DNA from: Paenibacillus polysaccharolyticus
GTDB taxonomy: Bacteria; Bacillota; Bacilli; Paenibacillales; Paenibacillaceae
Direction: 5' to 3'
DNA length: 64,000 bases
Assembly (NCBI RefSeq): GCF_900102085.1
Contig: NZ_FMVM01000001.1
Location: 62,001-126,000 of the forward strand
This document shows positions 1-9,579 of the stretch, piece by piece. How positions within the stretch are numbered: position 1 is the first letter of the stretch; every line of letters begins with the position of its first letter. Made by a program: the position numbers and the translations under genes. The notes under the pieces are model-generated. The model worked only from the letters and a program-made list of their open reading frames with translations, did not search any database and was not told the DNA's origin.

Positions 1-19
1 CTTATCGCACATCGTGACA

Positions 20-60
20 AAAGGAAAGTCAAAGCACGGGAGCCCCGGCTATGACTTTCC
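20..60 (-). terminator. Hairpin downstream of dnaK
   Basis: Arms ggaaagtca (23-31) and tgactttcc (52-60) are perfectly complementary and enclose a GC-rich loop. On the minus strand the hairpin is followed by TTTTG. It lies just after the dnaK stop, so it could end the transcript or attenuate reading into dnaJ, which is expected left of base 1. Confidence 0.45.
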
Positions 61-111
61 CTTTAATCCGAACGTCACCGATGTTTTAACTCGCAGGCTA
101 TCGCGAATTAA

Positions 112-2007
<1,896 letters not shown>

Positions 2008-2074
2008 TTAGTCAGTTAACTACTCTATGTGTATAAAACCTGTATATTAAACTTCGCCATTTAGTACACTTAGA

Positions 2075-2647
2075 TTAAGAACTAACCTTAACCATAGCCG
2101 GACGAAGCACTTTATCTTTCAGCATGTAGCCTTTTTGAACTTCTTCCACAACGATGCCTTCTTCATGCTCATCGCTCTCCACTTGCATAATCGCTTGGTG
2201 GAATTCAGGATTAAACGGTTGTCCAACGGTTTCCATTGGAGTCAGTCCTTCGTTCGTCAGCACGGTTTCCAATTGACGCAAGATCATTTGAAATCCTTTG
2301 GCAAAAGATTCAGTCTCCGTACCTTCCGGTACAGTAGCCATAGCGCGCTCGAAATTATCCATAACTGGAACCAGTTCGGTGACCAGCTTCATCGAAGCGT
2401 ATTTGGCAAGCTCTTCTTTTTCCTTCTGGGTGCGACGACGGAAGTTATCAAAATCAGCTTGCGCACGTACAAAACGTTGCTGCGTTTCCTCAGCCTCTGC
2501 TTTCAAACGTGACAACTCATTTTGCTCCTGATCCGTTATCTCCTCAGCCTGTGCTTCTGCAGCTGCAGCCTCATTGACCGGTTCCTGCTCAGCGGCTGTT
2601 ACTTCTTGCTCTTCTGTGAATGATTGCTCCTCTTTCAAGATGTTCAC
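2075..2647 (-). CDS. grpE: Nucleotide exchange factor GrpE
   Basis: Cytosolic homodimer that releases ADP from DnaK. The 190-residue protein has an acidic Glu/Gln-rich disordered N-terminus (about 1-45), a long dimerising helix, then the GrpE core with the motifs ADFDNFRRR and GFQMILRQLE and a C-terminal beta region with GQPFNPEFHQA. It sits between hrcA and dnaK in the class I heat-shock operon, and the ribosome site AGGAGG lies directly upstream of its ATG. Length and gene order are as expected for the family. Confidence 0.97.
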   Translation of the reverse strand: MNILKEEQSFTEEQEVTAAEQEPVNEAAAAEAQAEEITDQEQNELSRLKAEAEETQQRFVRAQADFDNFRRRTQKEKEELAKYASMKLVTELVPVMDNFERAMATVPEGTETESFAKGFQMILRQLETVLTNEGLTPMETVGQPFNPEFHQAIMQVESDEHEEGIVVEEVQKGYMLKDKVLRPAMVKVSS

Positions 2648-2688
2648 CTCCTTATAAGAATGAATCGATGAATCGTAATTCCCGTTGC

Positions 2689-3720
2689 TTATTTGAAGCG
2701 AGTCGTCAGCATCGTTGTAAGATCACGGGATAATGTATTTAGAATATGGATGACACGTGCATAATCCATGCGGGTTGGTCCCAGAATTCCAATGGAGCCA
2801 AGTGCTTCGCCGTCCAACGAATATGACGCTGTAATCAAGCTACAGTTCGCAAAGGCCTCATGATCATTCTCTGTGCCAATTCGCACCTGAATCCCAGACC
2901 CGCCGGGCACTGGCATCATCAATTTCATTAATGTTGGTGTCTCATCTAACAAGTCTAGAATGTCTTTAACCTTTTCTACATCTCTGAACTCAGGTTGTGT
3001 CAACATATTGGTAGCGCCGCTGAGGAATAGACGATTGTCATGCTCATTGTCAAACGCGCTATTAAGTACCTGCATAACTTCCTCATAACGTGTAATGTGA
3101 CGCTCCATCTCTTGGCCCAGCTCGGTATAAAGACGTGACTTCAGCTTGTAGATTGGTACGCCTACCAATTTGCTGTTTAACAGACGAACCACATTCTCCA
3201 TCTCAGCAACCGAAATCTCGGGTGGGATCTGAACTGTCTTGTTTTCCACCTGACCGGTGTTCGTCACAATAATAGCTACAGCTTCATTCTCATTCAGCGG
3301 GAGCAACTGGAAGTGACGCAGTGAGGTGTGGAACACCTCAGGTCCAAGCAGAATCGAAGTATAATTGGTCATATGAGACAAAATGTTGGAAGCATGCTGA
3401 ATAACCTGTTCCATAACATTTAGCTTCTCTGCAAAAAATGACTTTAGATCATCCAGTTCCTGTGGCTCCACTTGATTCCAGGGAACCAAATGGTCGACAT
3501 AATATCGATAACCCTTATGAGAAGGTATACGTCCAGCCGAAGTATGCGGCTGTTCGAGAAAACCCATCTCTTCAAGGTCGGCCATTTCATTACGAATCGT
3601 TGCCGGACTGTATCCAACATCTCCTCTTTTGGAGATGCTTCGGGACCCTACGGGCTCAGCTGAACGGATATAGTCATCCACTATAGCGTTCAGAATCATT
3701 CGTTGACGCTCTGTTAACAT
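2689..3720 (-). CDS. hrcA: Heat-inducible transcription repressor HrcA
   Basis: Repressor of class I heat-shock genes that binds CIRCE. The ATG at 3720 (MLTERQRMIL) is chosen because AAGGAGGG lies just before it, and it gives 343 residues, the usual size. An upstream in-frame start at 3756 would place this site inside the gene. An N-terminal winged helix (about residues 1-75, with YSPATIRNEMADLEE) precedes the GAF-like dimerisation region. First gene of hrcA-grpE-dnaK, so it is autoregulated by the CIRCE 40 bp upstream. Family literature says GroEL modulates HrcA activity. Confidence 0.97.
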   Translation of the reverse strand: MLTERQRMILNAIVDDYIRSAEPVGSRSISKRGDVGYSPATIRNEMADLEEMGFLEQPHTSAGRIPSHKGYRYYVDHLVPWNQVEPQELDDLKSFFAEKLNVMEQVIQHASNILSHMTNYTSILLGPEVFHTSLRHFQLLPLNENEAVAIIVTNTGQVENKTVQIPPEISVAEMENVVRLLNSKLVGVPIYKLKSRLYTELGQEMERHITRYEEVMQVLNSAFDNEHDNRLFLSGATNMLTQPEFRDVEKVKDILDLLDETPTLMKLMMPVPGGSGIQVRIGTENDHEAFANCSLITASYSLDGEALGSIGILGPTRMDYARVIHILNTLSRDLTTMLTTRFK

Positions 3721-3760
3721 GGTGAGTATTCCCTCCTTCTGACTGTACTGTCCCATGTCG

Positions 3761-3787
3761 TTAGCACTCCAGTTAGATGAGTGCTAA
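3761..3787 (-). promoter_or_regulatory. CIRCE operator (HrcA binding site)
   Basis: Perfect inverted repeat TTAGCACTC (3761-3769), 9-bp spacer, GAGTGCTAA (3779-3787), identical to the consensus CIRCE element. It lies between the promoter and the hrcA start, the usual place for autorepression. Confidence 0.97.
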
Positions 3788-3798
3788 TCGGTAATACA

Positions 3799-3828
3799 AA
3801 AATACCAAACTGACATGATCATTGTCAA
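3799..3828 (-). promoter_or_regulatory. SigA-type promoter of hrcA operon
   Basis: On the minus strand TTGACA (3828-3823), an 18-bp spacer and TATTTT (3804-3799) make a plausible vegetative promoter whose start point would fall at the CIRCE site. The -10 box is not perfect. Confidence 0.7.
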
Positions 3829-3893
3829 GTCAGTTTGCGGAATGGGATCATCTATTTATAGTATAGGCCAATAACCTTCACTTATAACGTATA

Positions 3894-5246
3894 TTATGCA
3901 CCTTGATGCTGGATTTCTCGCTCCGCAGGATAATGTCTCAGACTGAAACGTGCCCCACCTAGCGGTGAGTCACTATACACCAAATCTGCATGGAGACGCG
4001 TTGCCAGTTGCTTGCTAATGGTCAGCCCCAATCCTGTCACACCATTATTTCCTGTGTAAAAACGACGGAAAATACGCTGTCCATCATGCTCATTCAAGCC
4101 TGGCCCATCATCATCGACATGAAAAATCCAGTCCGCGTGATCATCGGCAGAGAGTTCCAATGTTAATTTCACTTGCGTTTCGGTATGACGCACAGCATTT
4201 TGCAGCAAGTTTAGCAGAATCTGAAACAATTGCTCACCTGCTGTTTCCACGATGAACGAATTGGCTTCCGCTGTCAAATGTATTCCTCGCTGAAGCGCAG
4301 TTGGCATAAGCAGATACACTGCTTCTTCGGCCATGTTTTTCAGATCAATGACTGCCACAGGCCATTCCTCATCCACAGTTTCCAGTCTGGAGAGCTGAAT
4401 CAGTTTGCCAACCATGTCAATGAGGCGTTGCGACTGGGTAGCAATAATATCAAGTCCCTGATCCGTGGATACGACCTGATCCTGAATGGCATATACGTAA
4501 CCTTGAATGGACATCAATGGTGTCTTAAGTTCATGGGATACATTTTGCAAAAACTCCAGCTGATGCCGGTGATGGTCATCAATTCTGTTACTCATTAATT
4601 GAAAGGTCTGGATCAATTCGCCGATTTCTGTATGGTCAGCCTGAAGGAATTGATCTCTGTCAGGCATGTTTGGCTCATATTTGTTTACAGCCTCTTTCAA
4701 GCGATTGAGTGGCTGTACCGTTCGCCACACGGCGAATAATCCTATCAACAGAATGACAACAAAACTTGCGGCAATCGACAGAAGGGTTGTTCGAAACAAC
4801 GGAATGTACATTGCCCTGAGTGACGATAGCGGAGAATACAAGATCACTCGAAACTGTTTATGTGACAACTCAGCCTCACTGTATAGGACCTTTTTTCCAT
4901 TTAAAATCATATAACCTTCGTGTGTACCTGGGAATCCTTCCAATTTCATCCCCACACGTCCCGCACTGCTTGAGGCGACAATTTTATCCTGCCCATCAAT
5001 TACAAAATAGTCCGCATAAAAGAGAATATCTTTAATAAAAAAACGAAAACTGTCATTGTCCAGATCCTCCAGATCATCTACACGAATGATCTTGACAGCC
5101 TTCTTCGTTTGTCCATTTAATTGCTCTTTGACCTGATTGAGCAAAATATCATCAAAGAGGTGTATAAAAAACAGTACCGTAAACGCCACAGTAACCAGCA
5201 TACTTGCAAACAAGGCGAGCAGCATTTTGCTGCGTATTGTCTTCAT
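3894..5246 (-). CDS. Sensor histidine kinase with HAMP domain
   Basis: Membrane-bound two-component sensor that autophosphorylates on His and passes phosphate to its partner regulator. The ATG at 5246 overlaps the regulator's stop codon (ATGA), which fixes the start at 450 residues. A first membrane helix (about 8-28) precedes an extracytoplasmic sensor of about 130 residues. A second helix (LLSIAASFVVILLIGLFAVW), a HAMP linker, the HisKA motif NVSHELKTPL and an ATPase domain with N-box NLLQNAVRH, DDGPGL and GLGLTISK follow. The signal is unknown. No target gene can be inferred from the neighbours. Confidence 0.93.
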   Translation of the reverse strand: MKTIRSKMLLALFASMLVTVAFTVLFFIHLFDDILLNQVKEQLNGQTKKAVKIIRVDDLEDLDNDSFRFFIKDILFYADYFVIDGQDKIVASSSAGRVGMKLEGFPGTHEGYMILNGKKVLYSEAELSHKQFRVILYSPLSSLRAMYIPLFRTTLLSIAASFVVILLIGLFAVWRTVQPLNRLKEAVNKYEPNMPDRDQFLQADHTEIGELIQTFQLMSNRIDDHHRHQLEFLQNVSHELKTPLMSIQGYVYAIQDQVVSTDQGLDIIATQSQRLIDMVGKLIQLSRLETVDEEWPVAVIDLKNMAEEAVYLLMPTALQRGIHLTAEANSFIVETAGEQLFQILLNLLQNAVRHTETQVKLTLELSADDHADWIFHVDDDGPGLNEHDGQRIFRRFYTGNNGVTGLGLTISKQLATRLHADLVYSDSPLGGARFSLRHYPAEREIQHQGA

Positions 5247-5971
5247 CGTGTATGTACAGCTGCTTTGTAGCCGAACCCCCATACGGTATCAATGGTAAGT
5301 GTAGCTTGAACCTGTGCAAGCTTTTTACGAATCCGTTTCACAAGATCATCCACTACACGCACTTCACCGTAAAAATCATAATTCCAGACCTGCTGGATCA
5401 ACTGTTCGCGGCTGAATGGACGATCCAGGTGTTGGGATAGAAATAACAAAAGCTCGTATTCCCTTCCGGTTAGCCCCAATTCTTCTCCACTAACATTGAC
5501 ACGTCGGAATTCTTCTGAAATCTGCACGTTCCCTATACTAAAATACGACCCTTCCTTAGGCTGATGCCGCTCCGTTTCTTTTGGTTCAATCCCTTGTGAT
5601 AAACGACTGCTGTGTATCAAACGAAGCATACCTTTTACCCTCGCAACCAGCTCACGAGGATTGAAAGGTTTGCTCAGAAAATCGTTACATCCCAGTTCAA
5701 GCCCATTTAAACGATCAATTTCCTCTCCTCGAGCCGAGACCATAATAATGGGAATTTCAGTGAAGGTTCTCAGTTCCGTCAAGAGTGTAAGCCCATCAAC
5801 CCCTGGCATCATAATGTCGAGAATCAAACAGTCCGGCTTTCTCAAGCGCACTTCCCCGACCAGCTCTCTGCCGTGTGCAAAGGAGGTCACTTCATATTGT
5901 TCCTTCTTCAAATAACCTGCAATAAGTTGCAAAATATACGGATCATCATCCACTACAAAAATATGCGGCAT
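5243..5971 (-). CDS. OmpR/PhoB-family response regulator
   Basis: DNA-binding partner of the adjacent sensor kinase. The 242-residue protein has an N-terminal receiver domain with acidic pocket VDDDPY, phospho-acceptor Asp in LDIMMPGVDG and the conserved Lys in LSKPFNPRELVARV. A linker of about 25 residues leads to a winged-helix Trans_reg_C domain (ELGLTGREYELLLFL, and VVDDLVKRIRKKL). It is first in a two-gene operon translationally coupled to the kinase through a 4-bp overlap. Regulon unknown. Confidence 0.95.
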   Translation of the reverse strand: MPHIFVVDDDPYILQLIAGYLKKEQYEVTSFAHGRELVGEVRLRKPDCLILDIMMPGVDGLTLLTELRTFTEIPIIMVSARGEEIDRLNGLELGCNDFLSKPFNPRELVARVKGMLRLIHSSRLSQGIEPKETERHQPKEGSYFSIGNVQISEEFRRVNVSGEELGLTGREYELLLFLSQHLDRPFSREQLIQQVWNYDFYGEVRVVDDLVKRIRKKLAQVQATLTIDTVWGFGYKAAVHTR

Positions 5972-6114
5972 CGGCGTTCACCTCGGCATGAATATAACAC
6001 TTCTGATATGTTTTTTATTAAATATATTACTACTAATGTAACAGAGTCTGTACTCAGATTCCAAACTTCCATGAATGGCCTAAATATAACGTTACAAACA
6101 CCCGATTCAACATG

Positions 6115-6150
6115 AAAAAGACGGAGTTCCCCCCTAAGAGAGCTCCGCCT
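6115..6150 (-). terminator. Rho-independent terminator after the repeat-protein gene
   Basis: On the minus strand CGGAG...CTCCG form a stem followed by TCTTTTTC, 85 bp past the stop of the gene ending at 6234. It separates that gene from the two-component operon downstream. Confidence 0.6.
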
Positions 6151-6233
6151 GTGTACGCCGTATATCATAATGTCACTGATGCGTTAAATTATGGACTGGA
6201 TCTGGTACAGTGAGGGCATCAGAGCACAACTTC

Positions 6234-7067
6234 TTATTTATGGGATGAGCTTGATTTTGCTGCCTCGTTTTTGTTTGTAACATTTGTTTTGGCTGGTGCT
6301 TTCGTAGCAGATGTTGCAGCTTTATGAGTTGTCACGGTAGCTGTTTTTGGAGTTGTTGTTTTCACTCCAGTTTTTGGCGTAGTTGTTTTGTTTACAGTCG
6401 TCTTAGCTACTGGCGTTTTAGTGCCTACCGTTTTTTTAGCTGTTGCTTTGTGGGCTGCGATTTTGTGAGCGGCTTTTTTCGCTTTGTGTGCCGTTTGTTT
6501 TGCTTGATGCGCAGTAGCCTTTGCTGTTGCTGAAGCTTTGTGTGAAGCCTGTTTGGCGTTATGAGCCGCAGCTTTGGCATTATGTGTCGTTGTTTTTGCT
6601 TTATGTGTTACTGTTTTTGCTTTATGAGCAGTTTTTCTGCCCTTGTGATGCATTGCTGTTGTTTTATGAGAAGCCCTTTTTGCTTTGTGAGTCACTTTTG
6701 ATTTGTGCACAGCTTTTTTCGCTTTATGCTTCGCCACTTTTGCTTTATGAGCAGTCTTTTTGGCTTTATGCGTTACTGCGCTCGCTTTGTGAGTTGTTGT
6801 TTCCTTCTTGGTTGTAGCTGTTGTTTTGGAAGGGGCCACTTTAGCTCCTGTCGTTTTTGTCGGCGCTACAGTGGATTTGGCTGCTGGAGTGGTTGTTGAT
6901 TTTGTTGTTGTAGATTTGCTCGTTGAGCTAGCCGATGCTCCAGCTTTTTGTGTTTCAGACGGTTTTACGGAATTCACAACAGGCGTTGCGGCAAAAGCAC
7001 TACCTGCTCCACCAATTACACTCATCGCTGTTACCAAAGCTGCTACATGTTTTGTCCATTTTTTCAT
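6234..7067 (-). CDS. Exported Lys/His/Ala/Thr-rich repeat protein
   Basis: The 277-residue protein has a signal peptide (KKWTKHVAALVTAMSVIGG ... SAFA, about residues 1-27). From about residue 90 to 215 it is built of degenerate 5-7-residue repeats of the form (T/V/A)HKAK, flanked by Thr/Ala/Lys-rich tracts with PKT and TTTPK motifs. It is strongly basic and predicted to be unstructured. I recognise no family. Basic repeat proteins of this sort may bind cell-wall polymers or nucleic acid, but that is speculation. It is monocistronic: GGTGACC precedes the ATG and a terminator follows. Repeat number probably varies between strains. Confidence 0.8.
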   Translation of the reverse strand: MKKWTKHVAALVTAMSVIGGAGSAFAATPVVNSVKPSETQKAGASASSTSKSTTTKSTTTPAAKSTVAPTKTTGAKVAPSKTTATTKKETTTHKASAVTHKAKKTAHKAKVAKHKAKKAVHKSKVTHKAKRASHKTTAMHHKGRKTAHKAKTVTHKAKTTTHNAKAAAHNAKQASHKASATAKATAHQAKQTAHKAKKAAHKIAAHKATAKKTVGTKTPVAKTTVNKTTTPKTGVKTTTPKTATVTTHKAATSATKAPAKTNVTNKNEAAKSSSSHK

Positions 7068-7261
7068 GATCGGTCACCTCATTCTTAAGATTGAGCTATC
7101 TGCATACTCCCTGCTTCGTACGTTGAAAACCTTGTTTTTATCCGTGTTCTTCAACTGTTCCACTGTGAAGTTTTTTTGCAGATCGCTTATGTAAGTTCAT
7201 CTTAACAAGAGGATGTGTGAGAATAATGGAATAAGTGTGTGAAAAGTATATGAAAAAAACG

Positions 7262-7320
7262 AGCACCAAAAAAAGACCACAAGCCCTTTGAAACCTTAGG
7301 TTCCTTGGGTTGTGATCTTT
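7262..7320 (-). terminator. Terminator after the acetyltransferase gene
   Basis: An imperfect long hairpin (aaagaccacaagccc / gggttgtgatcttt) with a TTTTTTT run on the minus strand, 27 bp past the stop at 7347. Confidence 0.7.
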
Positions 7321-7346
7321 ATCTTTTTATTCATATAAGCGTATAA

Positions 7347-7817
7347 CTACGCTGACACATTCAGTTCTTTCAGAACCGCAATCTCGTCACAGCAATCCTG
7401 CTTGCTGCAATGAACGCAGTCCGTCCACACTTTCTCAGGGAAGATTTCTTTTTCCACAACAGCAAAACCATTTTTCAGAAAAAAGGAAACTTCATACGTG
7501 AGAGCCATCACCTTTGGAATCTGTTGTCTCTCCGCCTCTTCTACAAGCCGGTCAAGTAGACGGGACCCGATGCCAAGCCCTTTATACCCCTCTGAAATGC
7601 CCAGTGATCTTACTTCCACCAGGTCATTGCCCAGACGACATAATGAGCCGCAGCCTACGACAACTCCATCCACCTCAGCCACAATAAAATGCTCCAGCTG
7701 TCGATGCAGTACTTCCCGTGAACGCGGAAGCATGATCCCACGCTCTGCATATCCCTTAATCATTTCAAACAGTGGTTCAACATCTTCCGGTACAGCTTTC
7801 CTGCATATAACCGACAT
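7347..7817 (-). CDS. GNAT acetyltransferase, ArgA-like
   Basis: A 156-residue single-domain GNAT enzyme. The motif YAERGIMLPRS near the N-terminus, the acetyl-CoA loop LGISEGYKGLGIGSRLL, LTYEVSFFLKNGF and the C-terminal VWTDCVHCSKQDCCDEIAV with clustered cysteines are typical of the short N-acetylglutamate-synthase-like family (acetyl-CoA plus glutamate, first step of arginine synthesis). Whether it makes N-acetylglutamate here is inferred from family resemblance, because no arginine genes are adjacent. GGAGGAGAGC precedes the ATG. It is followed by its own terminator. Confidence 0.85.
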   Translation of the reverse strand: MSVICRKAVPEDVEPLFEMIKGYAERGIMLPRSREVLHRQLEHFIVAEVDGVVVGCGSLCRLGNDLVEVRSLGISEGYKGLGIGSRLLDRLVEEAERQQIPKVMALTYEVSFFLKNGFAVVEKEIFPEKVWTDCVHCSKQDCCDEIAVLKELNVSA

Positions 7818-7934
7818 CCAGCTCTCCTCCTATAACGACGCTTTCCGAGGAAAGCTAGCTTCGTAGTTGTTTAAATTAACACGCCCTGTAAAACAATATG
7901 AATAAATATACAACAGAGCGTATAGAATTTCAAG

Positions 7935-9119
7935 CTACGAATTTAGCGATATAGAGCCGATAAACTCCGCAAAAACGTCATTGCCGAACAGAATACCTTG
8001 TTCACTCAGTTTAAAGCCGTCTGCTGTCCGCTCAAGCAATCCTGCATGCAACATTTTGCCCAGCGGTTTCGCAAATACATCCTCCATGGATTCCCCGAAC
8101 TGATTATGGAATCTTGAAGATGAAGCGCCCTCCAACATACGGAGTCCTACCATTAAGTAATCCTCCATCGCTTCCGCACGGCCAATCTCGAAATGATCCA
8201 AACGAGGCAGTCCCGCACGTGATGCTTCCACATAAGGATTAATCCCTTTAATGTTCATATGGCGTTCACGGCCCACGTAACCATGTGCACCTGCACCAAG
8301 TCCGTAATAATCCTCATTACGCCAATAGGTGATATTATGACGGCTCTCGAAGCCAGGTTTGGCAAAGTTACTGATCTCATACTGTTCATAACCTGCTTCT
8401 TTCATGCGCTTCATTAATAGAAGATACATCTGCAACTCATCATCTTCGTGTGGAAGAGGTAATTGATTTTTTTGGTACAGGGTATGGAAAAGTGTATTTT
8501 CTTCTACCTTCAGGCTATAGATCGAATAGTGTTTCAGATCCAGTTCCAGCGCTTTATCGATACTTTCATTCAACATCTCCACCGTCTGGTTTGGCAATCC
8601 AAACATCAGGTCAATCGACAGGTTATCCAGTCCCGCCTTACGTGCATTATCCAAGCTCCGGTATACATCATCTGTATTATGAATCCGGCCAATGCCCGTC
8701 AGCAGATCATTCTGAAAAGCCTGTACGCCAAAGCTGACACGGTTCACACCGCCTTCTTTCATCGCGGCCAGCTTTTCGGCATCCGTCGTTCCCGGGTTAG
8801 CTTCCATTGAAAATTCAATATCGTCTGCCCAATTCGGGAAATAGGTTTTGACCGAACGCAGGAAATAAGCCATCTCGTCCGGTTTCAACGCGGTTGGCGT
8901 TCCGCCACCGACAAAGATCGTTTTAATTTCGCCTGGCGGATTCGCCTTGACGGTATGCTCCATCTCCCGTTCCAGCGCCTCCAAGTATTGCATCACAGGC
9001 TGATCTTTCAGAACATAAGAATTAAAGTCACAGTAAAAACATTTATTTGTACAAAATGGAATGTGAAGGTACACCGCTTGGGGCGCACCTGTTTTCTGGT
9101 TGTGTGCTGCAAGTGTCAC
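7935..9119 (-). CDS. hemW: Radical SAM heme chaperone HemW
   Basis: A 394-residue HemN-like radical SAM protein. The cluster motif CTNKCFYCDF (residues about 23-32) binds the 4Fe-4S cluster and SAM; GGGTPT and the C-terminal HemN region follow. The family was long annotated as coproporphyrinogen III oxidase, but members without the extra N-terminal Cys act as heme-trafficking chaperones. It starts with GTG at 9119 behind AAGGGGGAC. Its position between lepA and hrcA is classical for Bacillales. A terminator-like hairpin ends only about 20 nt before the start codon, which suggests regulation by attenuation. Confidence 0.93.
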   Translation of the reverse strand: MTLAAHNQKTGAPQAVYLHIPFCTNKCFYCDFNSYVLKDQPVMQYLEALEREMEHTVKANPPGEIKTIFVGGGTPTALKPDEMAYFLRSVKTYFPNWADDIEFSMEANPGTTDAEKLAAMKEGGVNRVSFGVQAFQNDLLTGIGRIHNTDDVYRSLDNARKAGLDNLSIDLMFGLPNQTVEMLNESIDKALELDLKHYSIYSLKVEENTLFHTLYQKNQLPLPHEDDELQMYLLLMKRMKEAGYEQYEISNFAKPGFESRHNITYWRNEDYYGLGAGAHGYVGRERHMNIKGINPYVEASRAGLPRLDHFEIGRAEAMEDYLMVGLRMLEGASSSRFHNQFGESMEDVFAKPLGKMLHAGLLERTADGFKLSEQGILFGNDVFAEFIGSISLNS

Positions 9120-9139
9120 GGTAAGTCCCCCTTGATTTG

Positions 9140-9170
9140 AAAAAAGGAAAGCCAGTTGGCTTCCCTTTCA
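9140..9170 (-). terminator. Terminator/attenuator immediately before hemW
   Basis: On the minus strand AAAGGGAAGCCA ... TGGCTTTCC forms a strong hairpin followed by six T residues (plus-strand A at 9140-9145). The hemW ribosome site begins about 6 nt later. There is no room for a promoter between this hairpin and hemW, so it is either an attenuator for hemW or a lepA terminator with read-through. Confidence 0.7.
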
Positions 9171-9185
9171 GCTAAAATGTTGATT

Positions 9186-9375
9186 TATATAAAGTGATCT
9201 AACAATTTACACATTCCACTCCAATGACAGAATAACCTTCCAATCGCTGTTATCCCCAGATTTTTTTGATTCCCTTTCCCAAAAGGGAAAAATCCGGTGA
9301 TAAAGGCGAACGCTCCGCTTTTTCAGGTTTTTTCTGTCCTCTCCGTTAATGTGTAAAAATAATTCACTTTATATA
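9186..9375. repeat. 190-bp rod-like imperfect inverted repeat (leader RNA or MITE)
   Basis: Perfect 12-bp terminal arms TATATAAAGTGA (9186-9197) and TCACTTTATATA (9364-9375) are extended by ACAATTTACACATT / AATGTGTAAAAATA. Nested inside are further stems: GACAGAATAACC with GGTTTTTTCTGTC, then TCGCTGTTATCC with GGTGATAAAGGCGA, then the apical hairpin CCCTTTCCCAAAAGGG. The whole folds as one long rod with internal loops. It could be a structured hemW leader, a small RNA, or a miniature inverted-repeat transposable element. I see no clean target duplication. Confidence 0.6.
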
Positions 9376-9384
9376 GTTTGATTA

Positions 9385-9578
9385 CCAGTAATTCGATACG
9401 CACAATCTGTGCTGTACTTAAATTATTAGAATGCATTTTTAATAGACACAATCTGTGATGTACCTAAAAATGCATTATTAATGCATTCTCTGATACGCAA
9501 GATCTTGATGTACCCAGAGATTGCATTTTAGAATTTAATTTTGATACGCACAATCTGTGCTGTACCCAAAATCAAATT
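9385..9578. repeat. Array of four hairpin repeats between lepA and hemW
   Basis: Four copies of a core like GATACGCACAATCTGTGCTGTAC at 9395-9417, 9444-9463, 9492-9514 and 9543-9566. Each has an inner palindrome (GCACA-ATC-TGTGC or a variant) and outer arms that differ from copy to copy but stay complementary, for example AATGCATTTTTA / TAAAAATGCATT and AATGCATTCTCTG / CAGAGATTGCATT. Preserved pairing with changed sequence points to selection on structure. The last copy ends at the lepA stop. Function unknown. Confidence 0.75.
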
Positions 9579-9579
9579 A

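Noticed and set aside
6324..6899. Cys/Phe-rich open frames opposite the Lys/His-rich repeat protein
   Set aside because: Created by the complement of AAR/CAY repeats; the forward gene has a signal peptide, ribosome site and terminator.
9186..9375. 6S RNA as an identity for the rod-like structure
   Set aside because: Length and rod shape fit, but I could not see the characteristic central bubble flanks, and the locus is not the usual one; left as unknown.
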